Source of the DNA: Galbula dea
Taxonomy: Eukaryota; Chordata; Aves; Piciformes; Galbulidae
Length of the DNA stretch: 64,000 nucleotides
Assembly: GCA_013399015.1 (NCBI GenBank)
Contig: VWZX01007392.1
Location: 248,001 to 312,000, forward strand
Direction: 5' to 3'
This document shows positions 1 through 14,000 of this stretch, piece after piece (the first letter of the stretch is position 1; each line of letters starts with the position of its first letter). Below the pieces are notes generated by a model. That model saw only the letters and a program-made list of their open reading frames with translations. It was not told where the DNA came from and made no database searches. Position numbers and translations under genes: made by a program.

Positions 1-2041
1 CTGCAACCTTTGCTCTTGGGGCAACTATGAAATAGAGAAACACTTACCAATGCATTACCAAAAACATGCCAGTCCTGCCGCCTGTGTATAAACTTATTAC
101 CTATTCTGTACAGAGAAGCTTAAGACATGTGGAAGACCCATAGGCTACAGGTCTCCTCTGTTACTTGAATTAGCACTAATGCACATGACAAATCCACTTC
201 TGTGCTATTTTGAACAGACAGGACTGGGTTCATCTGAGTGCCAAGAAGTGTATTCAGACCAGAGTACACACAGCTTTGTTGCATCAGGAATGCACAACAG
301 TCTGTCCAGAGGCACAAACTGTATTTATGGAATTGAATCAACTAATGTTAAGTACACTGGAGATGAAGCCTGCATTACATCCAACTCTAAGGGCTTTAAT
401 GGCTTCAGTGTGCTGAGGAAAAGAACAAAGAGCCTGCCTGCCAGGGCTTTGGAAAGAATTATTGTGGCAGCAGTTTACAGCTTGTGGTTGCCACAAATGA
501 AATATTTGACCAATAGAAGCTTAAAATATAAAAAATAACTCATTGTCATATTTTTTTAAATAAAATTTTGAGGGCAGTTAAGAATATGACTTGTTTTTAA
601 TGCCTCATTAAGGATTTCCCTCTGCTGAAGCAGAAAATGAGTAAGCTACAATTAATTTAGATTGCTGACTGACTACCTTTGCATGAAGATCTGCTGCCAT
701 GCTTAACTTAAATTTTTGAAAACAGTGGATACCCTAGTGAACTACAATTATCATTAAAATCTGCCTCTGTAAACAGCAGCTCTCTCCCAGCTAACTAGCA
801 TTCTCTTACTTCCTTCAAATATGTCACTGAATCTAGTGTTTCTAAAGTCTAATTATTTCTATGTTGACAAAATAACCAAAAGTACAAACAGAAAAGAGCA
901 AGAGCACACACTTTATTTGGGAAGAACATGTCAGACTTACATAATTTTATGCCTTACCTGCAGACACTACAGGATAATGAATGCTGATACATGCTGAAGG
1001 AGTTACCCCCTTTTAGAGTGGTATAGCTACTGTATCTGCATGGTTACAGCACCTTTCAAAACGCTTGTTAAAATGCTGCCATAACTCTGGAAGAAACTGA
1101 GGTGCTATTCTTGATTCTTCTCTTTCAATACCATTAAAAATTAATTCCTGCTGACAGCATAAGTAATGACCTAGAGCAAGCAGCTGTGGTGTTGTTTTTT
1201 TTAACCATTCCTAGTACAATGGAGCTGTTTTTCTGCTGAGTCCTTGCACATTCACTTTCACTCCACAGAACAGTGAAATGCTTCAGTGGCATATTAAAGG
1301 TTCTACCAATTTTGGTTTTGATTCCATTACCAAGAAGTTATACATTTGCTTATCTTCTCTTCTTTTAATGAGACTGTCAAAAGTGTTTTCTCATATCTAA
1401 TTACTTCATTTAGACTCTGTCCAGCTCCCAGCCATATTTTACAGGTAAGCTTTCCCTTCCATAAGTCAGGTTATTATTCAAGTAGTCTACTTTGTTAAAC
1501 TAAGCAACCTATTTTCAGCATTGACTCCCATTATATCTCTTCTTCCCTTGATGTAAGCTCATGATTGTGGTGCAGAAAAGCACATTTTAAATTAAACTAA
1601 ACCCTCACAGTACAACAGCTACCAAGAGACAACTAAGAACGTGACCTCATAGCAGATCAGAAACTCTGTAGTAACTCTCTTTATGCTTCTCCTAAACCTG
1701 CAGTACATTTATTATCCCTTCTGTCTATGTAATACAGCTTAAGTCAGCTATTTCATGGAAGCACAAATTCAATTGTGAAAAGCAGGTATTAAAACAGTTT
1801 AAAAATATTAACTTTAATTTGGCAGATTTCTTTAACTAACCAATTTTAATGCTGAGCATTGGCCTAGAACAACCATGCCTTTTTGTCACTAGAACACAGA
1901 TTCCTAATCTGGAGCAACAATTTATAAATAAAGTATCATGTACATTTCTGGTGAAGCAACAGAAAACAATGTGATTTTCTAAACACTTTCAGTAAATACA
2001 TGCTCTGTGCTCATCATGAAACTATAACCATATAGTCTTAC
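1..2041 (-). other. LRCH3 intron 10 (partial)
   Basis: AT-rich sequence after the exon 10 donor. I looked on the minus strand for the next LRCH3 segment (QLVERTRREAQLAALQYEEE-type coiled coil) and did not find it, so exon 11 is outside the window. No repeat recognised. Confidence 0.7.
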
Positions 2042-5000
2042 CTGTTCTGCTGTAAGTATCGTTTTGTATCCTCTGTTCTCTGAGATTCTCTGGTGGATAA
2101 GGGCTTTACTGGTGAGCCCTAAGCAAAATAACACAGAAGACAAAGTTCTAAACTTATTCAGAAAACTGTATATCAATGTCAAAGAATCTTTTTGTAGAGC
2201 AAACTACTGGTATTCAAAATATCTGACAAAGAACTAAAAGACAAAATTCAGGGATATTCGCTTCCACCTAGGCAAGCTCACTTTTATTTTTCCCTCTAAT
2301 TCAAATAAATGTTAGTTTAATGACTAAATATTCCTACTGATAAATTTAAGAGTTTAAAAACTTCCACTATTAAGAATGGTGCAGAGAAGTGCATGTAGGT
2401 AGAAAACAACGTTGCTTAGAAGAAATACAGAGCTAAGCTCCAAAGAATGCATGTGCAAGTGTACAGCAGTGCAGTCTGGATTCTCAGAAACATAGAAAAC
2501 AATAGCTGATGGTCTTTTGTGATGCCCTAAAGACAGGCCACAGGACTAAGAAAGCAAAACTTGGGACAAATGAGAAGATCTTAGGCTTAATTTAAGCTAT
2601 GAAATAATGTATCCCATTGGGAACAGTGACACATTGCCTTTGACATTATTTTAGGACTTAGACTGACAAGTATCTTTCTGCTTCAAAAAAACACAAAACT
2701 GTGAAAGGACACATTTGAATTGCAGCATAATAGGTACTGTTTAAGCTTATCAACCACAAAGATTGTATGAGACAGGTTATCCATGTAGCATGTACAGTGA
2801 GCTACTGAACTGTGTAAGTGTGTACACAGGTATGAATTAAGATTGACAACACAGAAGGAAACATTATGTGGCTGGGCTGGTGCTAGAGGTTTGATTTCTG
2901 ACACTCTCTGAAAGTGTGCCATCTAAATGGCTTAACAGGGAACAGCGTTCTCCATGAGTTCACAGCAGTGATTGCTACAATTGGAACAAAGACACCTTCC
3001 ATTTTTTGCAGTCCATACAATTTCAAAGCAACTCTTGTGAGTTTTATTAAAGTGCACATGAATTCTTGTACAGCTAGAAAGCAATGAAATGACATGAGCT
3101 AAAGAAAACTGACAGCAACTTCACTGGAATAATTGACCTTGCCTACAGCAGGACATCATTTGGACACAGTAAGCAATGAATAGAAGTTGCTATTATTAGG
3201 ATAGTATATGTTAAGTTTGCGCTTTTTTTTCCTACTGTGAGAGAAAACAGGGCAACATCCAGAGCTACTCACATGTGTTTCTAGACATCTGTAAAAAGCT
3301 GCCTGTATAACTTTCTAACCTGTCTAGCAATAGTTTTACTTACTGTTCATTCAACTGTATGCTTTTACTGACTAAGAACAGTTTCAAGCTAGGTTTATCT
3401 GAAACTACAGATGATGGTTTTTCTTCTGAAAGGTGATTATATAGATATCCAAGTCTGCACCTGTGGGTTGAGAGCCTTGCTCAAAACTAAGAAAGAAATT
3501 GTTCTTTGCAAAGAGTAGACTTTCTGAGAAGTCTGCATATTTAAGTTAGTCTAAACTTAAAATATATCCTCAAAACATTGAGTTGTCTGACAAATAACTT
3601 ATAATCAACATGAACAGTCAAATGAATCAAGTTGCAAAATTCCTGTACTAAATCTTCAAGCTGATAACAATCAACATTCTTCCCTTAAGAAAGCCCATAG
3701 TACCAAACAAATGTTGACAATTTGCTAGGTATCACCCATTACTAGCTGAAAGCACCAACTTCCATGCTTTTTGAAGCCAGCACTCCTTTGGGAAAAACAT
3801 TTAACTTCACGTATGCCCAAAGCAGAGCTTGCAAGAACCCACATAACATGAAAACAGTCATAGCTGCATTAGACTTATTCCACATATCCCAAAGGGCACT
3901 TGGGAGGAGCTTAACCCTCCATCTCTGAGCCTCCACAAAGCACAACACTGTGCTCAGCTTCCAGATGAGACCTTTTTCTTCTTATAAAAAAAAATTCAAT
4001 TAAAAAACACCAACAAAGAAAACCTCTGAGGACAAGAAGCATGAATACCATCAAAAAGGCTTTCCTGGAGCATATGAATTGAACTAATGTAAGTAAAAGC
4101 ACCACCTCATTAGAGATTCGCCGCTGGTCAATATAGGCCATGAACTGTGAGCTGAGGCTGTCTGAGTCCATGCACTTGGGTTGCCTCACCTCTTCCTCCT
4201 CCTCTTCTGTGGCACAGCTATCAATATAGTCGATCTGATCGAGATCATGTTCCACTTGACATACATACACAAAGAAAACACCCACAATTAGATAACCAAC
4301 AGGAGAGGAAAAAAACCAACAAAAAAGCTATGTCAGGAACTAAGGGCCTACTATTTTTCTTCCACCTGGGAAAGCTCAGACTAAAAGCTCTGATTTTTCC
4401 AGGCCCATTAACATTTGTTAAAAATCCTATTCTGAAATAATGATAAAATTGATGCTTTTTCAAAAGCAGTAAGAAACAGGTATCAAGCACACAGGTTGCT
4501 GGCTGCAAGTACTTCTGCTGTGACTGAGAAACTGAATACTTCTTTTTTCAACACCAGAAACTATGTATCAAAATCTGCCAGCTAACACCAAAACTGTACA
4601 AGGATTTGTGTACATTTTGAATAATGTCTTGGTTCTAATTAATCTCTCAGAAAAATTAAAACTGATATGACAAATACTTCTGCTATTTTTACTACTACAA
4701 CAACAAAACAGAGGGCAGCATGTCTAAGCTATCTGGATGCAAATGCAATACATATAAAGTGTATGTGGAAATAACAGAAGGCAACAAAATCCCTCTAAAA
4801 CAACTTAAAAGCATCTGCAGTTTTATTTTAAAAAAGGGAATGAAAAATAAATTAGGAATCACTGAATTGAGAGCAACAAACAGCACAGTTTGGCTAGTAT
4901 TGATTTTTCACTGTGTGGGTCGCATTATGTAGGGCAATTTTTTCACTTGTCACTGGTTTTACACATTCTCCCCAGAGATTCTGAGAGTCATGACATTAAG

Positions 5001-8000
5001 CAAACTAGCCTTGTGAAAAATGCTGTGCTGGGGATGCAGGGGAAAGCATAAGCTCCCTTAAAACTCTACCCAAACTTGCCCAAGACTCTCTTGCAGACAT
5101 TCTTTTTCTACTCCCCCGCCTCTTTCCTTCTTGTTTAAAACAGACTTCTTTTTGCCTCGCCACACAATCTAGCAACTGTTACTGCCAAAGCCACCTCCTC
5201 TGCTACTACAACCATCCAAAACAGCATTCCTATACACTTAGGCTTTATTAAATCTCCATCTCAGTTTCAAATGAAAAAAAACCCCTCTAACAAAATAAAC
5301 CAAAACAAAGAAGCCCTCCTTCCTTCCAGACTTGCTTATTAAACTTAAATAAAAATAAAAATAATAATACACTAGAGGGTGAAAGACATTAGTAACTGTG
5401 TTAGGAACACAAAATTGGAAAGGATTTGCTGGATTACTGAGAGCCCCAGGCTATGGTTCATGTCCCTCTCAGATACCACCCCTTATGAACTGACCATGCT
5501 CCATCTTAGTGAGGCATTTTGAAAACTCTGGTGTACAAAACCCAAAAAAACAAAATAAAGGTAGTCTTGGAGGTGGAGTTTGCAACACTAACTGTTATTA
5601 AGGCTGCCCAGAGCTTCCCATGACACCATGTCTTCAACTCTTCTAACTTTGCCAGAATGTAACTGTTTAACCTGTTTTATTTTTGTCTGTTAATGTGTAG
5701 AAGTGTCAGTCAACCAAAAAGCTTCATGTATTTCTAGATGATAGCAAAGAAATCAAAGTATTGCAGCAGAGAAGAAGACGACCGATAAAAGAAGATGGCA
5801 AAGGATGAAGAGGGAGGAGGAGAGAAAAGAGAAGAAAAAGTGGGAAGAGTGACACTTAGATAGGGAATGTGAATTGTAGTCATTAAGGTAAATGGAGAAC
5901 AGGGAGCAGCTAAGAAAAAAGAAAAATTTATCAAATATATGGGGATGAGATCTAATAATAACTAGTGTAGCAAAATGTAGAGGAAGGAATGACTGAAAAA
6001 AAGAAACCTGGAAGAATGCTAAAATTGGGACACATATACAAAAAGAGACAGTGGTAGCAGCAGATTATTGAAGTTAAAATGGAGAAGGAATACGGAAATC
6101 AAGAAACAGGGGAAGTGCTATCACCTCTTGAATGAATATGGGAGTGCTACTGTAAGACTGCAGGATACCCAATTGAGAAAGTGCAAAGAAGCAACGTCAC
6201 TCACAAACACCAGTCCCTCCTAGATGACTTGCACATTTGCATTATAAACCAGGACTGCTGAACGAGGCACTTTTGCTACTTGGAAATACGAAATTCCCTT
6301 ACTAAGCTGCTCATCCTGCTCTGACAGCGGCCAGCACAAAGCACTGAATTTACTACTGCTGTAAATTTTCCCCAATGGCTAAAGTAGCAAAACTACATGC
6401 ACCAAAATTCAAGACTCCAAAATACTGTTTGAAGCAGCTGGAGACTGTAACATAGCACACATGCAGAAGCTGACATAGTTTCCCAGATAATCCTAATTCT
6501 GATTTTGCCTTGTAACATCCTTAATATAACAGTGTTTTTACACTTTTTACACAACAGTGGTTTTGCTTAATTCCACCTAGATTTTTATCCTTAGACAACC
6601 TCCTATTTAGAGCAAATATTCTTGAACTTTAGTAATGAAGACAATAAACACTGTCAGCCAAAGATTGCTGTTTACCTCCACCATTAGTTACAACTGTGTT
6701 CCCTCGATTTTCTTGATACTGGCTTTCTCTTCGCAGTCTCTGTTCTTTCGTGATCTCCGCCACACGTAAAGGAAGATCTGAGAACTCATCTGTTGGCTTT
6801 AAAAAACAGAAACACTTTTATTTGGAAACATCATCTTCTAAGTTACTATCATTTGATTCATGTTTTTACTTCAACTGTCCTGTTTCACACCTACAAAACA
6901 CTAAATTAAAGCAAAATATAGCTGTAGTGTATTGTTTTTAAAAACAACATATTTCAGCCTTCTCAAAAAACCAGCTTGGCTACAGTTTTGTTTGCAATAT
7001 CTGCAAATGCCTGAAAACATGCCAGGATGGAAACTCCTAGAACCCTCTCAAAAACCAAGCTAAGAGTGCAAACAGGTGTACAGAGCATAGCTCACTGAAA
7101 CACTTTAGGTCTTGGCTACTGCCTCATCCCAAGAGGAAAAGGGAGCTTGTTCTGGGAGGAATACGTAACAGTCTCCTTGCTAAGAGATCTCATTTTCCTG
7201 CTTCTAAATGGCAAACTGATTTTAACATTTGAAACAAGCTGCAAAGAAATCTAATTTTTTAAGTTTATTTTTCATGTTGATTTATTTTACTGAAATAAGC
7301 ACTCCTGAGTAATTGTAGCTGATTCAACACTGTAATATGATGACAGCAGTTTTTTTAAAAATGAGGAACCCCATTTTTCTCATCTTTTATGCTCCAATAA
7401 ATGAATCTGTCACTTACTATTTTACACATTTCTCTTACTGTTTTCAATTTTGCATCCATCTTGCTAAAATTATGCTTGTTTTTCTCCAACAAAACACCAC
7501 ATAATTTTGGCTCAAGGCAACCTGCACACTAGCATATACATGTCACCTATTGAATATGCTTCCAGATGTATACTTGAACTAGTTCTCTTTCCTGTACAAA
7601 ACTGCACTGAATGAAAATAAAGCTGCAACACTTACTTCATTCCCTGACCATCTCTTGTCTCCACTGTCCACACTATTGAAGCCGGAGTCAAGTGCTCCAT
7701 ACGGACGACCAGAGTAGAGTTCCTCATGGCTGTCAAACACACAGTTTCAGTTACAGTTACAAACACCACCAAAAGCTTCCCAGCTATTACAGAACAAAAG
7801 TAGAATAAGCTACCAAGCACAATTGCATTGTGTTCACAAGGTCAGCATACCAGAAAACATCACACTGCATTTGCCACATGAACAAGAGGCTGGCACATAC
7901 AGCTACAAACACCCTTGTCAGTCAGCTGTCCATCTGCCACTGTCCACGTTTTCAAAGCTAAGCTGATCCAAAGGGTACACCCATAGTTCAAACATTTCCC

Positions 8001-11000
8001 AAGCAGAAATTATGACAAAGAAAACTGCAAAGTGGCCTCTTACTTCAATGTTTAAAAAGTCAAAATTTCATTTTCTGCTACTCATATGTTTTGGTAGAAA
8101 AACAGTGTCCCACAAACTTTTTTGTAAATAAGCATAAGCTCATGCAAAATGACTGAAAATACAGAATATACTTATTCTGCACGAAAGCCTGGAGAATGTA
8201 TTACATAACTATCTTCTGTATCATAATCACCTACCCAAGAAACTGTGCAGTAAGCTTGACAGTATTTCAAATACTTAATAATAAAATAAATATAGAAGTA
8301 TAGTTTTCAACTACAGAGCCTTTGTCAATGACATGTCTAGACAAAGGCTTTAGACCATGTGCCTACTGTTACAATACACATAACCAAACAGTCACACAGC
8401 TCTGCTCCGAATTTTCTGGGCTTGGAAAGTACATAATTCAGCAGTACAGCCATCACAGATGTCATGCCTGGCAACTGCTGCAGATAGCTACAGTAAAAGA
8501 AACAATGAGACTTGTCTGATCCACTGCAGATGGCATTTCACAATGGCTCAACTGTCCTACTGCCACTCGATGCCCCAGGGAGAACTGCAGCAGTAATTAC
8601 TACATAATACACAAGGAAGAACGAATTTCAGGCAGCTAATTGCTTCATCTCATCATAACTAAATTGCAGGTCATTTTCTCACTGGTATTGCTCTCAAGTT
8701 GTTGCTCCCTCCAAAATCCCTCTTTCAAGAAATACTTATTTTCAAATATCTCATTATCATTATTTATGCAGCATTTTCTGTGCACAGGAGTTTGTAGAAC
8801 AGTAATAGACTATTATCCTGGGCTATTTTAGTTTTCAGATAGGCATAAAATAGCAAAAAAAGTAGGAGGGCTACACAGGACAAACTTTAGGCTATACACC
8901 TGCCTCTACACAGATGTACACCAGAAGACAAGCTCTTGTATCTGCATGGAGTTTTGATTAACTCAGAAGAGTTTCATCTCTATGGCACTGTATTTGAACA
9001 GCAAGATGATCTGCATAATAATCCTCTAGAAAGCAAAAAGGGGAAAGAAAAAACAACTCTGTTCTTTTGGGTTAGGAAGAAAAAAGAATGACCATGAAAT
9101 TGCCCAGTGCAGTTAAATAACTATTAACTTGAATCACTGACGAGAGAGCCATACTTACCCTAACATTTCACAGTACTTAATTAAATACTGGCTTGAAAAA
9201 ATAGCCATCTGCAGTGTAATTACATTTGAAATGTACCAATATTTTCAGAATCTCCTGAAAACTCTGGAGATATTCAGTGCTCATAGGAAATCGCTCTGCC
9301 AGACCCTCATGCTAATTCTTCTTCACAATCTGACTCATGATGATTTATTGTGAGACACTATGATTCGTGTTTTATTGCTGCTAAGAGAGTGGTATGTCTT
9401 TGGGCAACTTACTCCTCCACACCTTATTACCACTTTCCAATATGATCAAAGTAATTTTTTTTATATATTTAGTTTCATTCTTCACTGACTCCCTTTCTTC
9501 TATATCATGTAACAGGAAAAAAAAAATCTTAACTCCTCCTTTTCTGTAGACATCTTAATTTAGCAGCTGATATGGTTTGACTGTTCCAATATTTGTGTTA
9601 CAATGCTAAGCAGCAGTGCCAAGTGAAAACTTGCCAAAAATAAGTTTACTAATGGGGAGGAGATCAGCATTTACACCTGAAGTTTGAGCAGAAGAGTTAT
9701 AAACTTCTGTACAGAAAGTTAAAAATCACAGCAAGAATATATTTCAGCATGTGGAAAACACTCTCTTACTGCATATCAACTAATGCTGCCTTTCATATAT
9801 TGCCTAAGCTTTCTTCTGAACTGCTATTTGCTTCTTCTGTAGTGGTACCTTGTTAGAATCCACCGTGAGTTAACACAAATTGTATTCTTCAAAGCCACCT
9901 TTATCAATGCACTTACTAAAGAACAATCTTTGGATCTGTTTTTTTTTGAAAAGTTTAAGACAACTGACAAAATTTTCCTGAATATCATCAAAACTGGGAA
10001 CTTGGACTGTGCCAGACTTACCAAGATCCAAATCCCATGGGTCTCCTATCATAATCAGGCAAGTCTGGAGCTATCTTGCACGCTTCTATGTTCAGGTATT
10101 TAAATATGTGAATTTTTCCTTTTATACATATCTTAAAAAACAAACAAGCAAAGAAACAATGCAACGTGAGTATAATTTGACAATGCATTTCCAAAGTACT
10201 CTACAGACATTTAACTTATAGTTGACAGCAATAAATGAGAAGATTTATGTTAACCAATGCATCTTTTTATTGCATCTAATCTCACTGCATCTAGAGGAAC
10301 AGCTATAGTGGAGCACCATGGGATGCTCCTGACAAACAAATGGAAGTTGTCCACCCAGTACATGTGGTCTGTATGCAATTTTGTCCGCTGGATGCTGAAA
10401 TTTCATCATGCAAATGACACATGCATTTACAAGTACCAGAATTTATACCCTTGGCATCAGAACTGATGCATCCCACCCATGCCCAGTTTTGAATGGCAGT
10501 GGCAGACTGCCAAAGCAAGCTCAAATTTAAAAATGAATGAAGTCAGTAACAGCTGCCTTTGCTTTCAAAAAGGAAGCAAAACCCTAGTGAAACTACAGGT
10601 CTTGGCAAGTGCTACTCTTGACTCAGAAGCAGTAGCTCACGGTAGAACCTATAGTACTCAAGGGTTTATACACCCACATTAAAAATCAAATTAGTCACTA
10701 ACTATATTGCAGTTTCTAACCCAAAGACCAATTTGAGCAGTGCTGCAAAGTGAACCAGCACACAGTAGCACTGAGGCTACAGTCAAAATTCTGACATTTG
10801 AGCAGCACAGAATCAGTCTTGCCTAACAGAGCTTCTTCTCTCCTACAATGAAAGAACCCTTCAGCTAACATTAGTACAATGCTAACAGTGAGTTCTTAGT
10901 TATATCCCATAGGCAAGATCACAATATATTAAAATAAAAGAAAGAAAATGGATTTTTTCAAGTTGTCCTTGTACATTTAACACTTTTTAGGCAATATAAT

Positions 11001-14000
11001 TAATCCAAAGTCCTCTTGTTCTTAAATAAAGCTTTTAACTTAATTCTGTCCATTTTAACTGAACTAGTCATTTGAATTCCCAGCTGAATTTACCTGTGCA
11101 GGGGGCGACTGGAGAGGGTTGTTCTCTAACATGATGGTCTGCAGATGTCTGAGGTTCCTATAACAAACTGGTATTGTTGTTATTTTATTGCAGGAGAAAT
11201 CTAATCGAATCAAAGGCAACTCAGCAAGCTCTGGAGACAGAAAATAAACATACAATTTAGCAGATAAAAATAGTATTAAAAAAGGCAAGGAGTATAAAGA
11301 AATAGATTTTTTACAAAATAATGAAGTATGCTACTTCTGGTTCTCAGAAGAAGAAAAAGGCATTGAAAATAAAGAAGTGCTTGAAGTTTCTGCTGTTAAA
11401 ACTGACAGCCTTTATCTCACCTTCAGGTAAACACACCAAATTATTTCTTCTGACATTTAGGTCTCGCAAGGATTCCAAATTGCCAATCTGTGGAGGTATT
11501 GTCTGTATTTCATTACAGCTGACATCCTACAAAGCCAGAGTAAAGAATGAGTTATCATTGACTAGCAAGCCTCTGTTACCTGAAGTATGTAATCCCCTAT
11601 TTGGGAAATGAATGAAAAAGACAACTATTTACATATCACCTCAGATACTTACATTCACTAGACCTCATTGCTGACATGAATCATTATTCTTGTTTTAAAT
11701 ACATGGGGAAATAAAAGCTTTAAATCATTAAGCATTAAGATGTAGAATTTTATTTCAAGTTATCTTGTTCCAAATATTCTGTATTATTTGAGACAGCACA
11801 ACTTGCTACCTAAAAGCTTTCTGCCAGAAACAAATGCATCGAGAACTCCAATTCCATCCAGCTTTCCTGTTAAAAATAGAGAAGACTCCTAGGTAAATTG
11901 CCATGGATCATTTGCTCTCCACTGCAAGGCATCTTCTCTCACATAAACTTTCAAAAAAGATCTCAAGAGTGTTTCAAAACATTTTCTACCATCTCTACAA
12001 AGTGAAAACATAGCTGGAGATACTATGGCAGACAGAAGTCTTCCTTAGCCTAAGAGCAGATTTAACGAACTTGCCACTGCACGCAAGTGACTGGTCTACA
12101 ATCACCAAATTCTCAGAAGAATGAGGAACAGGATGTTGATCTTGCAGGTGCCCAGACAGCATCCTATTTACTGCATTGTTTTGATCATTTTAAAAATTAT
12201 TTCTTCTGAAGCACCTCCAAGCCCATTAAACATATCAATTAAAAATTAAAGACTGAATAGTAATAGTTAAAAAATAACTGTATACTCACAAGCTCTGTCA
12301 GCTGCCTGAGCTGTCCAATTTCTTCAGGTATTGAAACCAACTTATTATTACTTGCTATCAGAACTTTTAGTGGTAGACTACAGAGGTGTACTGGCAACGT
12401 TGAAAGCTGGTTTCGACTTTTTGGACAAAAAGAAAACAAAATCATCAGACCTGGAGTAAGAAATCATCTCACATCCCAATGCAATGAAAGACATGTACAA
12501 AAAGGACATTCCACTTATAAGATCAACTCAGTTTTCTCATAATTACTGTAAAGGTAGTTCGATGAAGTCATTCTTCATCACTTGCCTTACCTAGTTATGT
12601 GTGAACAAACTCTGAATATCAAGTACCAAGCCTGATCAGATGGCTTTTGAACTCAGTGCTGGGGAGCATTATATTTTTGCGCCCTTTCAAGCCCTTCTGA
12701 TAACTGGCCGCCCTCTGCCACAAATAGGTATGTCTGAACAGAGAGCAGAAGCCTTCTTGAAAGGTAATACTGCAGGTCAGCACTCATAAAATGCCACAGA
12801 GAAACTCATTACTCATTGAATATTTAAAATATATTTCTAATTGAGTAAGCCTTGTGGATCAAAAATCTTGGTACAATGGATTTCATTATTTCAAAATCCA
12901 GTCTTGGACAGTTCATAATAAAATACTACTAAAGCAAATATGAGGTCATATGATTGGACTGTAACCTCAGATGGGAATTGGACAGGATGAGAACGGATTG
13001 TAGAGCAGAAACATCCCCTTTAAAAATACACCACCGCAAGGAGCAGTGACTGCACGATTAAAAAGACAGTTATTAGGATCTTAAATAAGCCTTTGATCAG
13101 ATGTTGACATTTGGCAAAATATCCTTTTTTTGTCATGCTTGAAACACAGATTTTCCTGCTATTAAAGGAAAAACCCCCAAAAGTTCTGACCAGTAGGTGA
13201 ACCAATAGCAGCTTTTAAAAGGATAACTGGACTGCACCTACTAGAGATCATAGCAATAGGAAACCCATAACTGATTCATATCCTATTCCCACAGTTCTCA
13301 TCATCAATAAAAACAGAAAATAATGAATCACAAGCATACTAAATTATCATAAGTTTAACACCAGAAGGAAATAGCCTTAAGTTTTTCTTGATGGATATCA
13401 CTGTCCATTTGTGATAAGGAACTTTCCACACCTCTTAAAGATCTTCTGCAAATGGAGGACGCTGTGCACAGCATGAATTTCATCAAGTTGCAGCAATTAG
13501 CTGGCAGAGAAGTGTTAATGCTTGAGAAAGATCTTTAAAAGTCACCAGTACAGTGAAGGTAAAGGGAAATTGCATAAGCCTTATTCAGCTGCTGAGAGCT
13601 GAACTGTAAAGACTATGCAAAAGCTCTATCGTCTTTTTTCAGCCTGCATGCCTGTATTTCACATAAAAACTACTGGAATTGATTTTCTGAGTCCTTTAAG
13701 ATGGAATTAACTTTCTTCTTCATACTCCCCTTCTAGAAGCTGCTGCTTAATCTTCATATTCCCCAATCCATCTAATTGGGTAAGACTGGTTCAGGTTGAT
13801 TCAATGTCATACAATATAACAACGTGACGATTACATATCCATGTTAGAACTCCTTATGGATGCATCAAAATTTATAACGCTAGACTACTGATGCTAAAAC
13901 ACAAGAGACAATTGTTACCTGATATTTAGAAATGTTAAAGACTGTAAGTTCAAAACAGCCTCTGGGATGTATCGAATGCAGTTCTGGTATAAATTAAGAC

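Noticed and set aside
179..538. Open frame of 119 codons on the plus strand near the window start
   Set aside because: No family resemblance, no start or promoter context, and the region lies within LRCH3 intron 10; consistent with a chance frame.
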